From Lytechinus pictus (Eukaryota; Echinodermata; Echinoidea; Temnopleuroida; Toxopneustidae), in assembly GCF_037042905.1 (NCBI RefSeq), contig NC_087253.1:14689501-14753500 (forward strand): a stretch of DNA of 64,000 nt. The letters are read 5' to 3'. Positions 35,860-47,735 of this stretch are shown here, one piece after another. The notes under the pieces were generated by a model that worked only from the letters and a program-made list of their open reading frames with translations, ran no database searches and was not told the origin of the DNA. Position numbers and translations under genes: made by a program. Positions within the stretch are counted from its first letter, which is position 1. Each line of letters opens with the position of its first letter.

Positions 35860-36800
35860 GTAATTGAATTGAATTTATTTAAACCATACAAAAACAGGAC
35901 TGCACAGTCCAAACAAAATGGTTATATAATAATATTAATAAATACCTGAAAATGACAGGTATGGGAACCAAATGAACCAAGCTCATAATCAGTTGCTCCT
36001 GCAAATAATATACTCTAACATGGAATAACTATGATAATAATATTTACAAGGTATTTGTACAAAGACGGTATTTGTATAAAGAGCACATGTACAGAAACAT
36101 AACTCACACGGAAGCACACACCCTGACATTAGTGACATACATACAAGTACATGATACATGTACACACTCACACTCCAAACATGGCTTCCCAAAGTGCAAC
36201 TGAACAACTTGTCTTGAATTAATGAAATAGGTTCAGTATTTTTGACATAATTTCTTAAACCGAGACAGGGTAATGCTACTTTATGTCATCAGGTAACATA
36301 TCTATTCTTTAACACAAATTGTTTTTGAAGGATTTCAATGAAGCATTAATTAAACCGGACAAAAACAAAAATACACTGTGTACAAACAAAGTAGTTACAT
36401 AATAGATACCTGAAATGACAGGTTTGGGACCCCTAATAAGCACATCTTGTTATCAGGGACCCCTGCAAATAATATTATACTCAAGTCGAACATGGAATAA
36501 ACATGAAAAAAATTATTTACAAAGTACTTGTATTTTATAAAGAGCACATCAGAAACATCACTCAAACTCGAGCACACCCTTACATGCACACACACACCGT
36601 AACCCACGCTGACAAACATGGCATCTTAAAGTGCACCTAAACAACAGGTCTTGAATTTATCAAATAGGTACAGTATATATGACATAATTTTTTAAATCGA
36701 GCCAGGGTACTGCTACTTTATATCAGCAGGTAACATATTCCATTCTTTAACACAAATTGTTTTTTTGAAGGATTTCAATGTAGCATTGTAGCCAGATGTG
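35860..36800. repeat. Tandem duplication of about 0.45-0.5 kb
   Basis: Two copies (about 35870-36345 and 36360-36800) share 'acctgaaaatgacaggt', 'ctgcaaataatat', 'catggaataa', 'gtacttgtat', 'ccaaacatggc' and 'ttaacacaaattgttttt' in order. The unit also occurs in the downstream flank of Ig gene 4 (58.6-58.93 kb). Confidence 0.75.
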
Positions 36801-36984
36801 TCTGTCAAAAACTATACTGTAGTCAATTAGTCTTCACAAAAAAAAATAGACATTTGTTTTTAATGTTATCAATATTTATTCACTCACTGTAATATTACAA
36901 TGTATTTTCCATGAAATAATTTGATTTTATTGTTACTGTTTGACCCTATACTATACAGACTTGGGTAAAGATCTACATGCAATA

Positions 36985-36990
36985 TTTATT
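36985..36990 (-). terminator. Candidate poly(A) signal of Ig gene 2
   Basis: On the minus strand an AATAAA lies about 144 bases after the stop codon of gene 2. Position and motif fit, but cleavage is not shown. Confidence 0.4.
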
Positions 36991-37133
36991 TTCCAAGTGC
37001 TTGTAAAACTGTATTGCCATGGTGACGGCAAAGGGCGGGGTATTAATCACCTTCAGTGATATTTCTATTTTTTTGGAGGGGAATATCGTACCTGCATTAT
37101 GGAGTCTTCATTTCTCAAATACATGTAGCTAAG

Positions 37134-38132
37134 CTATGACCCTTTAAAATGCTCCGGTTCATACGTATGTGTATATGTAGATGATTTCCGCATTACATGA
37201 TGTTGGAAGTTTGAATTTCCCTTCCACTGTATGAAGTTAATAGACAATATGTAAAGTATAATAGACAGAATTAAGATCCCGAAGAGTATGAACAAGTGCA
37301 TAACGTTTCCAGAATCACCAGTTTCTTGGTTATTAGTAGTTTTGGACTGCAGGGAGGAGGGAGGATACATGTGTGTTTCATCTACCAATGTAGTGTTGGA
37401 ATTTGGTGTTGAGCCTTGTGTTGTGTCATAGGGAAAAGTGGATGGGCAAGGTTCTGGTACATTGTTTATTGGTCCATTTTGAAAAGGATCCCATAGACAA
37501 TCCTTGCACTCACATCTATCTTTAACATGATCAATTGCAGAGGAGCAGCAATACACAGAACCTGCTTTACTTGCCAGTATTGCTTGACTTAATATGTTAT
37601 TACTCACTTTGGGTGAATTCTCTGAAGGTAATCTGCTTCCGTTTTGATAACATACAATTTGTCCTGCCATAGTTCCTACTGAAGCAGTGCACCGAAGTGA
37701 TACCCACTCTCCATCATTATAATCATTGCTTAATTTACATGATGCCTTCCCGGGAGGATAAGCCACTCGCAGACTGATCCTTGGGTAATCAGGTAGTATG
37801 ATGCCATTCTTGTAAGCTGTAAGAATGAATGTTCCTTCATCATCTCTTGATATCGGCTTGATGGTGAGATGTACAGAGCATACATTGCTGGCAGTATCAT
37901 TTTGGTTGGTTACATGGTATCTCGCAGGTATAATTGCAGATTCCAAATCTGTGGAATCATAGAATGGTATTTTGTATCCATGTCGCAAGGTAACTTTTGT
38001 CGTTTCACGTGGATATGGGAAGCCCAGTTTTGCATCTTGCCCTTCAACTCCATATTGGATTTTAGCATTAATAGCATCACATACAATCCAAAAGCCAAAT
38101 GTTATGATTATTACAGGAATCAGTGAAGACAT
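37134..38132 (-). CDS. Ig-like receptor gene 2 (332 aa, single exon)
   Basis: The layout is that of the other three receptors: signal peptide (1-20), first Ig-like domain (about 25-124), second cysteine-rich domain (about 130-215: Cys132, 148, 161, 195, 196, 207, 209, 212), Ser/Thr/Pro stalk with Asn-X-Ser/Thr sites, membrane segment (about 278-300) and a 32-residue tail holding TYTHTYEPEHF. The start MSSLIPV is conserved with genes 3 and 4. In domain 1 the conserved Cys of FPYPC is Arg42 (TGT to CGT), which leaves Cys85 without its likely partner. It is closest to gene 4, including the stalk, and lies in the duplicated block. Ligand and role are unknown. Confidence 0.88.
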   Translation of the reverse strand: MSSLIPVIIITFGFWIVCDAINAKIQYGVEGQDAKLGFPYPRETTKVTLRHGYKIPFYDSTDLESAIIPARYHVTNQNDTASNVCSVHLTIKPISRDDEGTFILTAYKNGIILPDYPRISLRVAYPPGKASCKLSNDYNDGEWVSLRCTASVGTMAGQIVCYQNGSRLPSENSPKVSNNILSQAILASKAGSVYCCSSAIDHVKDRCECKDCLWDPFQNGPINNVPEPCPSTFPYDTTQGSTPNSNTTLVDETHMYPPSSLQSKTTNNQETGDSGNVMHLFILFGILILSIILYILSINFIQWKGNSNFQHHVMRKSSTYTHTYEPEHFKGS

Positions 38133-38414
38133 TCTGAAACTGAGTGGAACTTCAGCTAACTGTAGTGGAGATCCAAATGACAATGTTAAAGTGATGTTAA
38201 CAAATGTCTTTGTTCAAATTATCACAACCCTACATTACATGTATACATTACATGCAGGATATTGCTTTTGTTTTAATAGTTCACAGATCATATAAAAATG
38301 AGAACTTAACCATAAATTGAATTAACATTCCACCTCCTAGAAGAGTTGATGATAAGTATTATGCACTTCGAACCAAAAGTTTATTATGTTTTCCCAATGA
38401 AAGTATTAGTGGCA

Positions 38415-38435
38415 TCAAGCAGTCAAGTAGACCAT
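38415..38435 (-). promoter_or_regulatory. Candidate 6-codon upstream ORF, gene 2
   Basis: An ATG opens MVYLTA and a stop in the conserved block about 300 bases 5' of the gene. The same small ORF occurs before genes 3 and 4. Just upstream of it, minus-strand 'ttttcctacag' (ending at 38483) looks like a 3' splice site and is also kept before the other two genes, so the block may be a 5' UTR exon. Transcription is not shown. Confidence 0.35.
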
Positions 38436-38830
38436 TGTCAGTATGGTTTCTGTTTTCCAAGAGCTCTGTTTAGCTGAGAAATCTGTAGGAAAATATAAAT
38501 CACAAAAGCAATATGGTAGGAGGCAAATAATGTTTACAAATTTCCCTTAGTGTGGCACATCTCTTCTAGACACACCTATTGTAGAGAGAAGGAAAGACAC
38601 AAATTTTATTTTTCTATGAATAAGCCCCATATTAACATGAAAGGACATGCCCCCGTAGGTACATATTTTCATTCTACTCTGTAAATAAAAAAAGGTATCA
38701 CTTAACTTTGATATGTATCTCAATTGTTTTACTTGACTCTGAGAAATCAGCCAACCAAAACACCAACAAGAGATTGATGTACCAAATTGATTAGATACAG
38801 ATTGCCAGCTTCATATGATACCTTATTTTC

Positions 38831-39948
38831 ACTTCCGAGTATCAACCAATTTTCAAATTGAAATGAAAGTTAATATTTTAATGCAAAACCTACACATATA
38901 TGGTAACTTACCATTTGGTATCTTCACAAATAGATCTTTCTTGCACAATAAGCCTGACACAAAATGAATTGGACACTATTTTAGTATTAAGGGAAGATAA
39001 TTCTGCCAATGTTATATTTATTCAGTTTTTAATGACAGATCTTTATGATATTCTCAAAGTCTAAGTATCATTGATTGTCATGAATTACTAATATAAAGTC
39101 ATATTTCTGATAAGATAAAGAGTCATATGATATTTGCACACTCCCAACCATGAGTTGAGTACAAAGTTTGTAATATGTTGATTTAGGCAACATACGTTTA
39201 CAAACTTTGTACTTAATTAAGGTAATAATATGTAAATACAAATGCACTCTTTCGATCCTTCTTTCCCACTTCTCTTCTCCTTCTCCTTCAATTTATCTTT
39301 ATTGTGTAGTTTAGAGTGTTCATATGTATCACGAACAGTGGGTGCAAAGTGCTAAGTATTGTACATGGTCTGATTTTAATGATGATATGAAAGAGCATCA
39401 CTTATCGCTTTCACAAATTTACATTCAAGTTAGGATCACAACAGTGCTGACCTGGCTGTAAAAATTATATATTAAATTCAAAATAGTCTGACACTGCTTT
39501 TTATGATTGCAGTGAAGTGGTAGTCCTGCATAAACATAGTCTTGCTTAAAGCATGCAAAAGTTTGTGTTTGATAATGATATAATTATTTGCACACAGTGT
39601 AGTGCTGCAGCACATGGAATTGACTACAGAATCCAACAACTGGAGATTAGAATGCTACTCTAAAATGACAATTCCTATTCACTCGTGCATTAAATTTTGC
39701 TCTAGAAACTGAAAGTGATGCTTAACTTTGCAAGCTCCAAAGGACTCGCCTCTCAAAAATGTTAATCTGGAAGGCTAATTCCTGCCCAACATTAGCAAAG
39801 TGGGCAATGCTTACTCAAGCACGAATAGTTTTCCAACTTTTTGGTGTCATTTGGAAGTTATTTTATTACCATCATACATGTATTAGCCCCCTCCCCCGCC
39901 CCATAGTTGAGATCTGATATGCACTAAATATCAAGTTCTTTGCATTCT
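38831..39948. other. Intergenic, no gene seen
   Basis: It holds one hairpin at 39158-39213 (arms 'agtacaaagtttgtaa' and complement, 24-base loop). Beyond the end of the duplicated block nothing reads as coding. Confidence 0.45.
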
Positions 39949-40551
39949 TTAAAGGGGAATGAAACCTTTGGAACTAGTAGGCTTGTGTCGAAACAGAAAA
40001 ATCAAAGAATAAGAACAAAGAAAGTTTGAGAAAAATCGGACAAATAATGAGAAAGTTATGAGCATTTGAATATTGCAATCACTAATGCTATAGAGATCCT
40101 CCTATTGGCAATGCGACAAGGATGTGTATTGTCACATGTGAACAACTTTCCCTTTGATGGACTATAAAATACCCTCAAAATGTCTCTTTTTGCTTTTTCT
40201 AATGGTGATACAAACTCTTTATCCATGATGTATTCTTTAAAAATCTGTATGACATGCCCTCCTATAGAAAGAACACATGATCTATTGATAGATTTGATAA
40301 AAGAGGCAATTTAAGTGAAATACATGCTAAAGTAATGGGGAGAGTTGTTCACAAGTGACATCACACATCTTTGTCGCATTGCCAATTTGAGGATCTCCAT
40401 AGCATTAGTGATTACAATATTCAAATGCTCATAACTTTCTCATTATTTCTCATTATTTGTCCGATTTTTCTCAAACTTTCGTTGATCTGTTTCTTTTATT
40501 TTTCTGTTTTCACACATGCTATCTTGTTCTAAAGGTTTCATTCTCCTTTAA
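39949..40551. mobile_element. TTAA MITE, family 2
   Basis: Ends TTAAAGGGGAATGAAACC and GGTTTCATTCTCCTTTAA are inverted, with TTAA borders. Inner arms pair too ('gagaaagttatgagcatttg'/'caaatgctcataactttctc'). It is 603 bp, palindromic and non-coding, and different from family 1. Confidence 0.85.
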
Positions 40552-43500
40552 TATCTTTTAGAGATGGCTTCTGTATCATTATATAGTATAGATATATTGA
40601 CTGCTATGAGAGTCATGGTTGTTTCTAGAGGCTCAAGGGGACCGCAACGCGACTATGCCCAAGGGCATGGTCTGGCCGATGCGGTACCCGCGAGCCGAAA
40701 GAAAATAAGTATGTCTCAAATATCAAAGCAGTCAATATATATTTTATGAACCAAATTAATAATAAGTCCAAAATAGTCTACATCTAGATCTATATCTGTC
40801 TAATGTTTATAGATCTAGGCCTAGATCTAAAAAAAGTTAGATCTGGGCCTAATTTACGTTAGACCCTCTGTCTCTGACTTTATTAATAACGTAGACCCAG
40901 GCCTAACGTAACTTAAACCTTAAAGTTAGTTAGAGTTAGACTCACCTTTAATAAGTTTTGCAAGCGTTAACATCAGCAAAGGCTAGGCCTGAATGACATC
41001 TGTCACGACTCATGTCCGTAATGAATTCCCTCCCGATTCTTTTCTTTAATGACTTTATTTTTAAAGAAACCAAGCATCCGTATTGTTTCATTGACATGAC
41101 ATATCCGTGGCACGCACACGTGCAATAAGCGTGTAAATGCGCAAGTTGCCTAAAATTATCGATTAAATCACGCTCATATTTATGGTATCCACAATCAGCC
41201 AAATTTTGCTATGCCTGTTGTTATGGAGCGGGTCAGGGGGCAATGGGCAGAAACTTTGCTAACTATACTTGTTGCCCATGGTAACCACCTTAGTTTGTTG
41301 TTTTTGTAGGCATAGTCAAATACATGACCCCACTTTTGACCAATCAGAGGAAAGGATTATTCAACATTCTTAGGGAGAGGTTTATAATATCTAATTGAAC
41401 ACATTTGCTTCATTGAGATGTATCAGCCAAGAAATAAATAATCTTGCAGTTGAACATTGAATCTTTGATAACCTGGGAGGGGGGTGGGGGGATATTTCAC
41501 AGAGATCTTGGTTTGACTAAAAAAAAAAGCTGTGCTTAATTTCCAATGTGCATGCAATATTTAACACACAGTCTCATTACAGTAGTAGCACCTTTCCTCT
41601 GAGGTTTCACGGGCCTCAAACATTTCCGATAGACTTGTGTGTTAAATTGGCACTTTGACAAAAATTATAAAAGATAAGGATGAAATTCGTGGGTTGAATG
41701 TTTAATTCTAATGGATAAGATATAGGTCTGACAAATGACATTCCATATCTGACCAGGAAAGGGCACCTTGACTGGCCCATTTTAAAAATAAATCGGCATT
41801 AATGAAGACTACATCTGACAGGATCAAATTCATCACTTGAGACAGTAAAATGACCCTAATTCTTCTGCCAGTAAAAAATAGTTCCAAACTTGGTGATATA
41901 TCTTCCCAATTCGGAAAAAGGAAGTTCAGTAGTTACCATCCCAAGAATCAGTGTTAGATTGTCAATTATATTCATTTATTTTTGTCAATCAGCAATATCA
42001 CACTGGCCGTAACAGACCCATCACCGCCCCGAAACTTCCCGAGAGATACTGCTCAGCCGCTGGTCAGACTCGAGTCAACTCCCAGCAACTCCACCGTACC
42101 CCAGCTTCCCTCACTGCACTGCACTTTATTTTATCGATAATCGACACCCCGGATCGACCGGTGGAATCGCATGAAATATTACATTTTTTCCATATCCTGT
42201 GGGTAGATTTACAAAGACATCTCATCCTTTCAGTGCAGAGTTAATTTCATCGACTTGCAAATCCTTAAATCGGTCAATATTCAGCATTTTAGAGGCATAT
42301 TCAGTGCTCTTTGATATTTCGTCGTCACTCTTCGCCAAGAATTCAAGGGTCGCCATTCAAGATGAGCTCATGAATATTTAATATGACGTCATAGCAGCTC
42401 GCGCTCTCATTGGATGATTTTCACCGACCAGTTTTTGGTCGGTGAATTGGTAAAAACAATAAAAAACAAAAGAAAGTCGGTGAAATTCGGCACAGATGTC
42501 AAGAGGCCCTGTCTCGCGGCGCTCTGCTTCGCTCTCTCCCTTGCTTTGCCATGTTCGCTCGGAAAGCAGCCGACAGGGCCTCGACAAGAGGCTAGTGTAT
42601 CCTGAGCCTGATGTGACCAATGTGAAGATATGTTATGCACCATATACTCAACCATCATGTAAATTATAATTCAGTTACCTTTATAAACCTTTGTGGAACA
42701 CTCCCCCCCCCTGCATGAACATACACACACCCTCACACACAGAATGAAATATCCCAAAGCAGACATACAAAAAGAAAATTTAACTCACATAATCTAAAAT
42801 GCATGTATACGCTAAAGAACGACATCAAAAATTGTTTATGTTATGAATTTCAATTCAACAACAAAAAAAAGAAGTTTATTTTGAGACATCTTTCACAGCA
42901 AAGACAAAATTGCACATTTACATGTATATTATATGCTCAGCTTCAAGACCATAATTCACACTGAAACATTAAAAATTGCATATTTAAGATTCAAGATTAT
43001 TTCATTGGTAATATATGCATACAAAGAACTTCGGTTTCCAATGACTTTTAAATACTTACCGGACTAATTCACACCCAAACCACCACTTGTTCTATAAGCA
43101 TTAGAATAAATATGATCATCAATGAGAGCATTCATTAGATAAATATGAGAAAAATTGATAATTTTACAGCCTACTGTAAAAGCACGTAGATGATAAAATC
43201 ATGGAGGTAGAAAAAAAAGTATGATAAAATTGATTTAGAACTCCCTTCATACATTCCATCTTTAGGAAAAAGAGGTACATGTATTGCTTGTACTTTTTTT
43301 CCTAGAGATGGAATGAATAAAGCTCTGCTTTATCATTTTCGAAGTACAAGTTCGAGATTGAAGAAGAAAGAAGTGTCTTAAGATGGCAAGAGCTGACGTG
43401 AATACAGATACTATTGCACTAAATATTTTGATGCATAATGTATATTTACTGACCATCGACAAAACTTCTAAATAGAAGATATACTGGTAATGTTACGATA

Positions 43501-44313
43501 CTGCAACAAATAACAATGAAAATTTAGTTTTAAATTTGATTTCCTTTTTTTTTTATTACAGGAAATAGATCATTCAAAAAAAAAAATAAACAATGATCTT
43601 ACATGTCTTGAAGAGTTAGATGTGCAATCTAAGGTTATGATATAAATCCAATTCCAAGTCAGTTGGCGAAGATTCCTTTAATGAAAGTTCACAATTATGG
43701 CGATGATGTAATTGATGTTGAAGCACGATGAAAAACAAGAGTCACTGTAACGAGTTGCAATGTCTGTGAAGACGATGTTGATGATGATTAACAGTCAATT
43801 TCAGCAATCCATGGGTTGAAAAGAATTCATTAAAACAGCTTGATGATCTTGATGAGAACTGATAATTCCTCTCTCAGAGTAACTGCAAACAGTTCTTGAT
43901 GGGGTGCAAATAATTTCACAAAAGATAAATGTTGTATTCCAGTTGGAAATAAACTATGCTCTGACATAAAGTCTGGCGTGAAACTCTTGAGTTCTGATCT
44001 GATGTGATGATGTCCTTGAAGAAAACTGCCAGCTTATATACATACATTTCCACTATTCTGGAAGCTTCTAGTAAAAAGAACATCCTTTTTTCTAGAATAG
44101 TCCTCTTCTAGAAGACTCTTGGATGACCTCAGTGAAATTAACAATAAACAACATAGCTAATCCTATTCTTTTCACTGCCACTAGCAGTCTATTGTCTGTC
44201 TTTGGACATTACAGAAATAACAAAGATTATTCTATCTCATTAAATAGCATGCCTAACAAAGCTTTACTGAGACATTCTGGAATATTCTTAATCATTATAT
44301 GCTATGAATATCT
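40552..44313. other. Intergenic, small palindromes, no gene seen
   Basis: It has a TCTAGATC-rich stretch at 40778-40850, a hairpin with 11 bp arms (ttcaccgacca) at 42420-42446, and an inverted pair 'gaggccctgtc' at 42503-42513 and 42572-42582. A moderately GC-rich stretch at 42000-42180 opens a 97-codon frame with no recognisable domain, which I do not call a gene. Confidence 0.4.
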
Positions 44314-44927
44314 TTAAAGGACAAGTCCACCCCAACCATTAGTTGGCTTGAATAAAAAGAGAAAAATCCAACAAGCATAACACTGAAAATTTCATCAAAA
44401 TCGGATGTAACATAAGAAAGTTATGGCATTTGAAAGTTTCGCTTAATTTCACATTACAGTTATATGCACATCATGGTCGGTATGCAAATGAGAAGACTGA
44501 TGACGTCATCCACTCACTATTTCTTTTGTATTTCATTATATGAAATATGAAATATTCTAATTTTCTCCTCATTGTCAAGTGAAACAAAGATTAATTCCTC
44601 CCTGAACATGTGGAATTAGTATTGTTTTAATACTACATGGTTTAGGTCAAGTTGGTCCTTATTGTCAAATCTGTAAAAAATGAAATATTGTATAATTCAA
44701 ACAATAAAAAACAAAAGAAATAGTGAGTGATGGACATCATCGACTGTCTCATTTGCATGTCACTGAGATGTGCATATAAACTGTTTTGTGAAAAGTAAGC
44801 GAAACTTTAAAATGTCATAACTTTCTTATTTTACATCCGATTTTGATGACATTTTTAGCGTTTTGCTAGTTTGATTTTTCTCTATTCATTCAAATCATCA
44901 TTTTTCTGGGGTGGACTTGACCTTTAA
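44314..44927. mobile_element. TTAA MITE, family 1, copy D
   Basis: Both ends are well kept: TTAAAGGACAAGTCCACCCC and GGGGTGGACTTGACCTTTAA, with TTAA borders. It is 614 bp and the best preserved copy in the window. Confidence 0.88.
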
Positions 44928-47148
44928 AGAGGAAATAACCAAATAAATGAATGTAATTGCTCTTACAACTCTACTTATATATAACAGTAACCCATTCAGT
45001 TTTACCATAATGGGACTGGTAGTGCATTTGACCTTTGAAAGATATTTACTTTCTAACCCATATGCTTTAAGAAAATAAGAATATTAATCTACAAAGATCA
45101 AATTTCACTGTCACTCATAGGAATCAAAACATTAAAAAAATGATTAAGCACCTGGTAAATGTTTACCAATCGTGTGTCTAGTTGTGCGTAACTTACAAAA
45201 AGCTTTATAAAACACAACCTTGTTCAACATATGCATTAGGCTGTGTATACATAGAAGTATACTGTTCGATATACAATGCACGTTTTTGAGGGTCACACGA
45301 ATAGCTTGAATCGTACATTTGAGTGAACTATTAGGAAACGCTGTGTAGCTGCGTAAAGTATAGTTTAGTGGGAATCAAACTTATTTGATTTTCGTGCAGC
45401 ATTTAGTGTCCAGTTTGTGGCAGCAGTTGTGCTGAGGTGAAATATGGTAAAAGTACAAATAGAATAATTTCTTGTTTCTCATTATAGCACATGTCATAAT
45501 TAAGTTATCTGGCAATTTGGGATTACAATGTCAAATGACCCCCTTTTTTTCAATTGAAAGAAGATATCGTACATTTTACTCGATTTATGTGGTCTCCTCA
45601 TTTTGTTTCTTTTGACCTTAAAATGATTGAAGACACAAATTCAAAATAGCTGAACTAAAATAACTAACCAGCTGCGCTGTTTAGATCTTGTTGTGCATAT
45701 CTAATTACTTAATTATTCTTACAATAACCTGAAAATAATGAGGAAATACATTAAATTGAAGAAATTTTTATCTATAAATAGGCCTAAAAATGATTCCTTT
45801 ATTGTTTACTTTTTATATGAGTTTACATAGCTGGGATGGGGCAGTAGAATTAAGCTACCCTTGCCATAAAAATGACGACATCAAAGCTAAAATTTAAATA
45901 ATTAGGCTGATACATGTTTGAAATGTTAATTTGATAACATAACCACAGTATTTCCTACCACCCCCCAAAAAAAAATATTTAATTTTAATTTTTGGTATGT
46001 AATATATAACTCAACCCCATCTCCATCAACTAACCACATTAATAAATCATTATCAGTTGTGATAAACTGAGGTTCAATAAATTGCAAAGGTGATTTCTCT
46101 GCTTGAAGTTATTCCAAAACAAGTTTATTTTTTAATACTAATAAATTATGCGTAAAAGATGGTGTCTTTTCTTTTTTTATAGAAATAAACTTCAGGTATG
46201 AAAAAATGCTTAGTGTCATGATTGTCTTAAATTTAAGTCCAGATGAACAAACATAAAAATTACAGATACAATTTCACATAAATCATCGGCGGTCATCCGA
46301 ACCGCAAACCCATTTCAGAGAAAATTTACTTCAAAATTTACTATAATTTTAACATGTAGTTCCCCAGCCGTACAACATATTCATTGCTAGAAAAATACAT
46401 GGTTGGAAAGACCAAGACAATTACCTGACAATCGTATCCTTATTTTTACACAAAACCATGTAGGATCAGAAAAAATATCGCAAAAGAGCTCCATGCTTGT
46501 AATTTTGGTTTGAGCGGTTTAGATTTCCCCTGTATAAAAACGCCATAGGAGATACAACAACACTGACCGCAATTTCAATGTGCGCGGTCAGTCAAAACGT
46601 ATCGCTTTTCACGTGCAAAGTCAAGCAGTGTCGATGACCGCGTACGACAGTTTGGCTGACCGCGTGCATTGGAATCGCGGTCAGTCAAAACGTATCGCTC
46701 TGCTACATTACACGTTTCCAATGGGATTTGCGCATTTTATTTAAAAAATTTATGTCATCGCCGTGAAAATCACCTCAGAAACTAAAATAAATTATCTCAG
46801 AAACTAAAATAAATTTTGTTATTAATAGAATAGGACTTGTACTTTCATTTTCTGCAAAAATTTCAAAATCGATTTTTTTTTTTTGGACCGAAATTGACTG
46901 ATACAACAGTTCAGATGAACGCCGACGAAATGATAAATGACAAAGCATTATATTTTCCTTATTTTAAAGAAGAGAAGAGTCAAATCTTCATCTAAGGTAT
47001 CCAATCAGACGGCGCCAAAAGAATATAAAGGACACACGTGCTACTTCATGTGACACTCCATGTTTGTATAGCATATAGTGAGTAGCGAACAGCAAATACC
47101 ATATACCATGTGAACTTGGCCTTACAAACATGTTCCTAAAGTGTATGC
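44928..47148. other. Intergenic, no gene seen
   Basis: The only structure noted is a 23 bp perfect direct repeat (46584-46606 and 46677-46699) in a CG-containing patch. The rest is AT-rich without exon signals. Confidence 0.45.
46584..46699 (+). repeat. 23 bp direct repeat, 93 bp apart
   Basis: 'gcggtcagtcaaaacgtatc' plus 'gct' occurs twice without change, and related 'tgaccgcgt' segments lie between. It may be a two-unit minisatellite. Confidence 0.65.
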
Positions 47149-47735
47149 TTAAAGGATGGTTCGGGCTGAAAGTATTTATATCTTAATACAGTAAGTAGAT
47201 TTCACTGAGCAAAATGCCGAAAATTTCATCAAAATTGGATAACAAATACAGTAGTAAAGTTAATGAAGTTTAAAGTGTAGCAATATTTTGTGAAAAGTCA
47301 TCATGAATATTCATTAGGTGGGCTGATGATGTCACATCCCCACTTTCTGTTTTCTTATGTTATATAAAATAATTTTTTCATTATTTCATACTTGTGTGGA
47401 TAATATGTCTCCCTTATAATGAAATAAGTTGCAGCTATACATATCTAGTGCACTAAATTAGTTGTCAATCCAATTTTTCTAGTTCTTGGAGGAAAAAAAT
47501 TGAATAAAACCTAATTTCATATATTGAAATACAAAAGAACAAGTGGAGATGTGACATCATCAGCCCACCTAATAAATATTCATGATGACTGTTTTCACAA
47601 AATATTGCTAAATTTTAAAATTTAATAACTTTGTTATTTGTTATCCGATTTTGATGAAATTTTCGGTATCTTGTTCAGTGAATTCTACTCTATTTATTAA
47701 GCTAAAAATACTTTCAGCCTGGACCATCCCTTTAA
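47149..47735. mobile_element. TTAA MITE, family 3, abutting Ig gene 3
   Basis: Ends TTAAAGGATGGTTCGGGCTG and, inverted, AGCCTGGACCATCCCTTTAA are bordered by TTAA (47149-47152 and 47732-47735). Inner arms pair ('tcatcatgaatattcatta'/'taataaatattcatgatga'-like). It is 587 bp. Its right TTAA contains the stop codon of Ig gene 3. Confidence 0.85.

Larger units (their letters stand above)
34690..38830. repeat. Duplicated block carrying Ig gene 2
   Basis: This block aligns in order with pieces of 51885-61355: 34690-34870 with 51885-52080, 34920-34985 with 54498-54562, 34985-35490 with 54726-55060, 36040-36340 with 58610-58930, the gene itself, and 38300-38825 with 60920-61355. The second block is longer because mobile elements have since inserted in it. 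Confidence 0.75.

Noticed and set aside
38133..38183. An N-terminal extension of Ig gene 2 before MSSLIPV
   Set aside because: The extension starts at a TTG, and MSSLIPV is the conserved start in genes 3 and 4.
41951..42244. 97-codon frame in a GC-richer patch
   Set aside because: No domain, splice context or homology is visible. It may be a repeat or an unrecognised promoter region.
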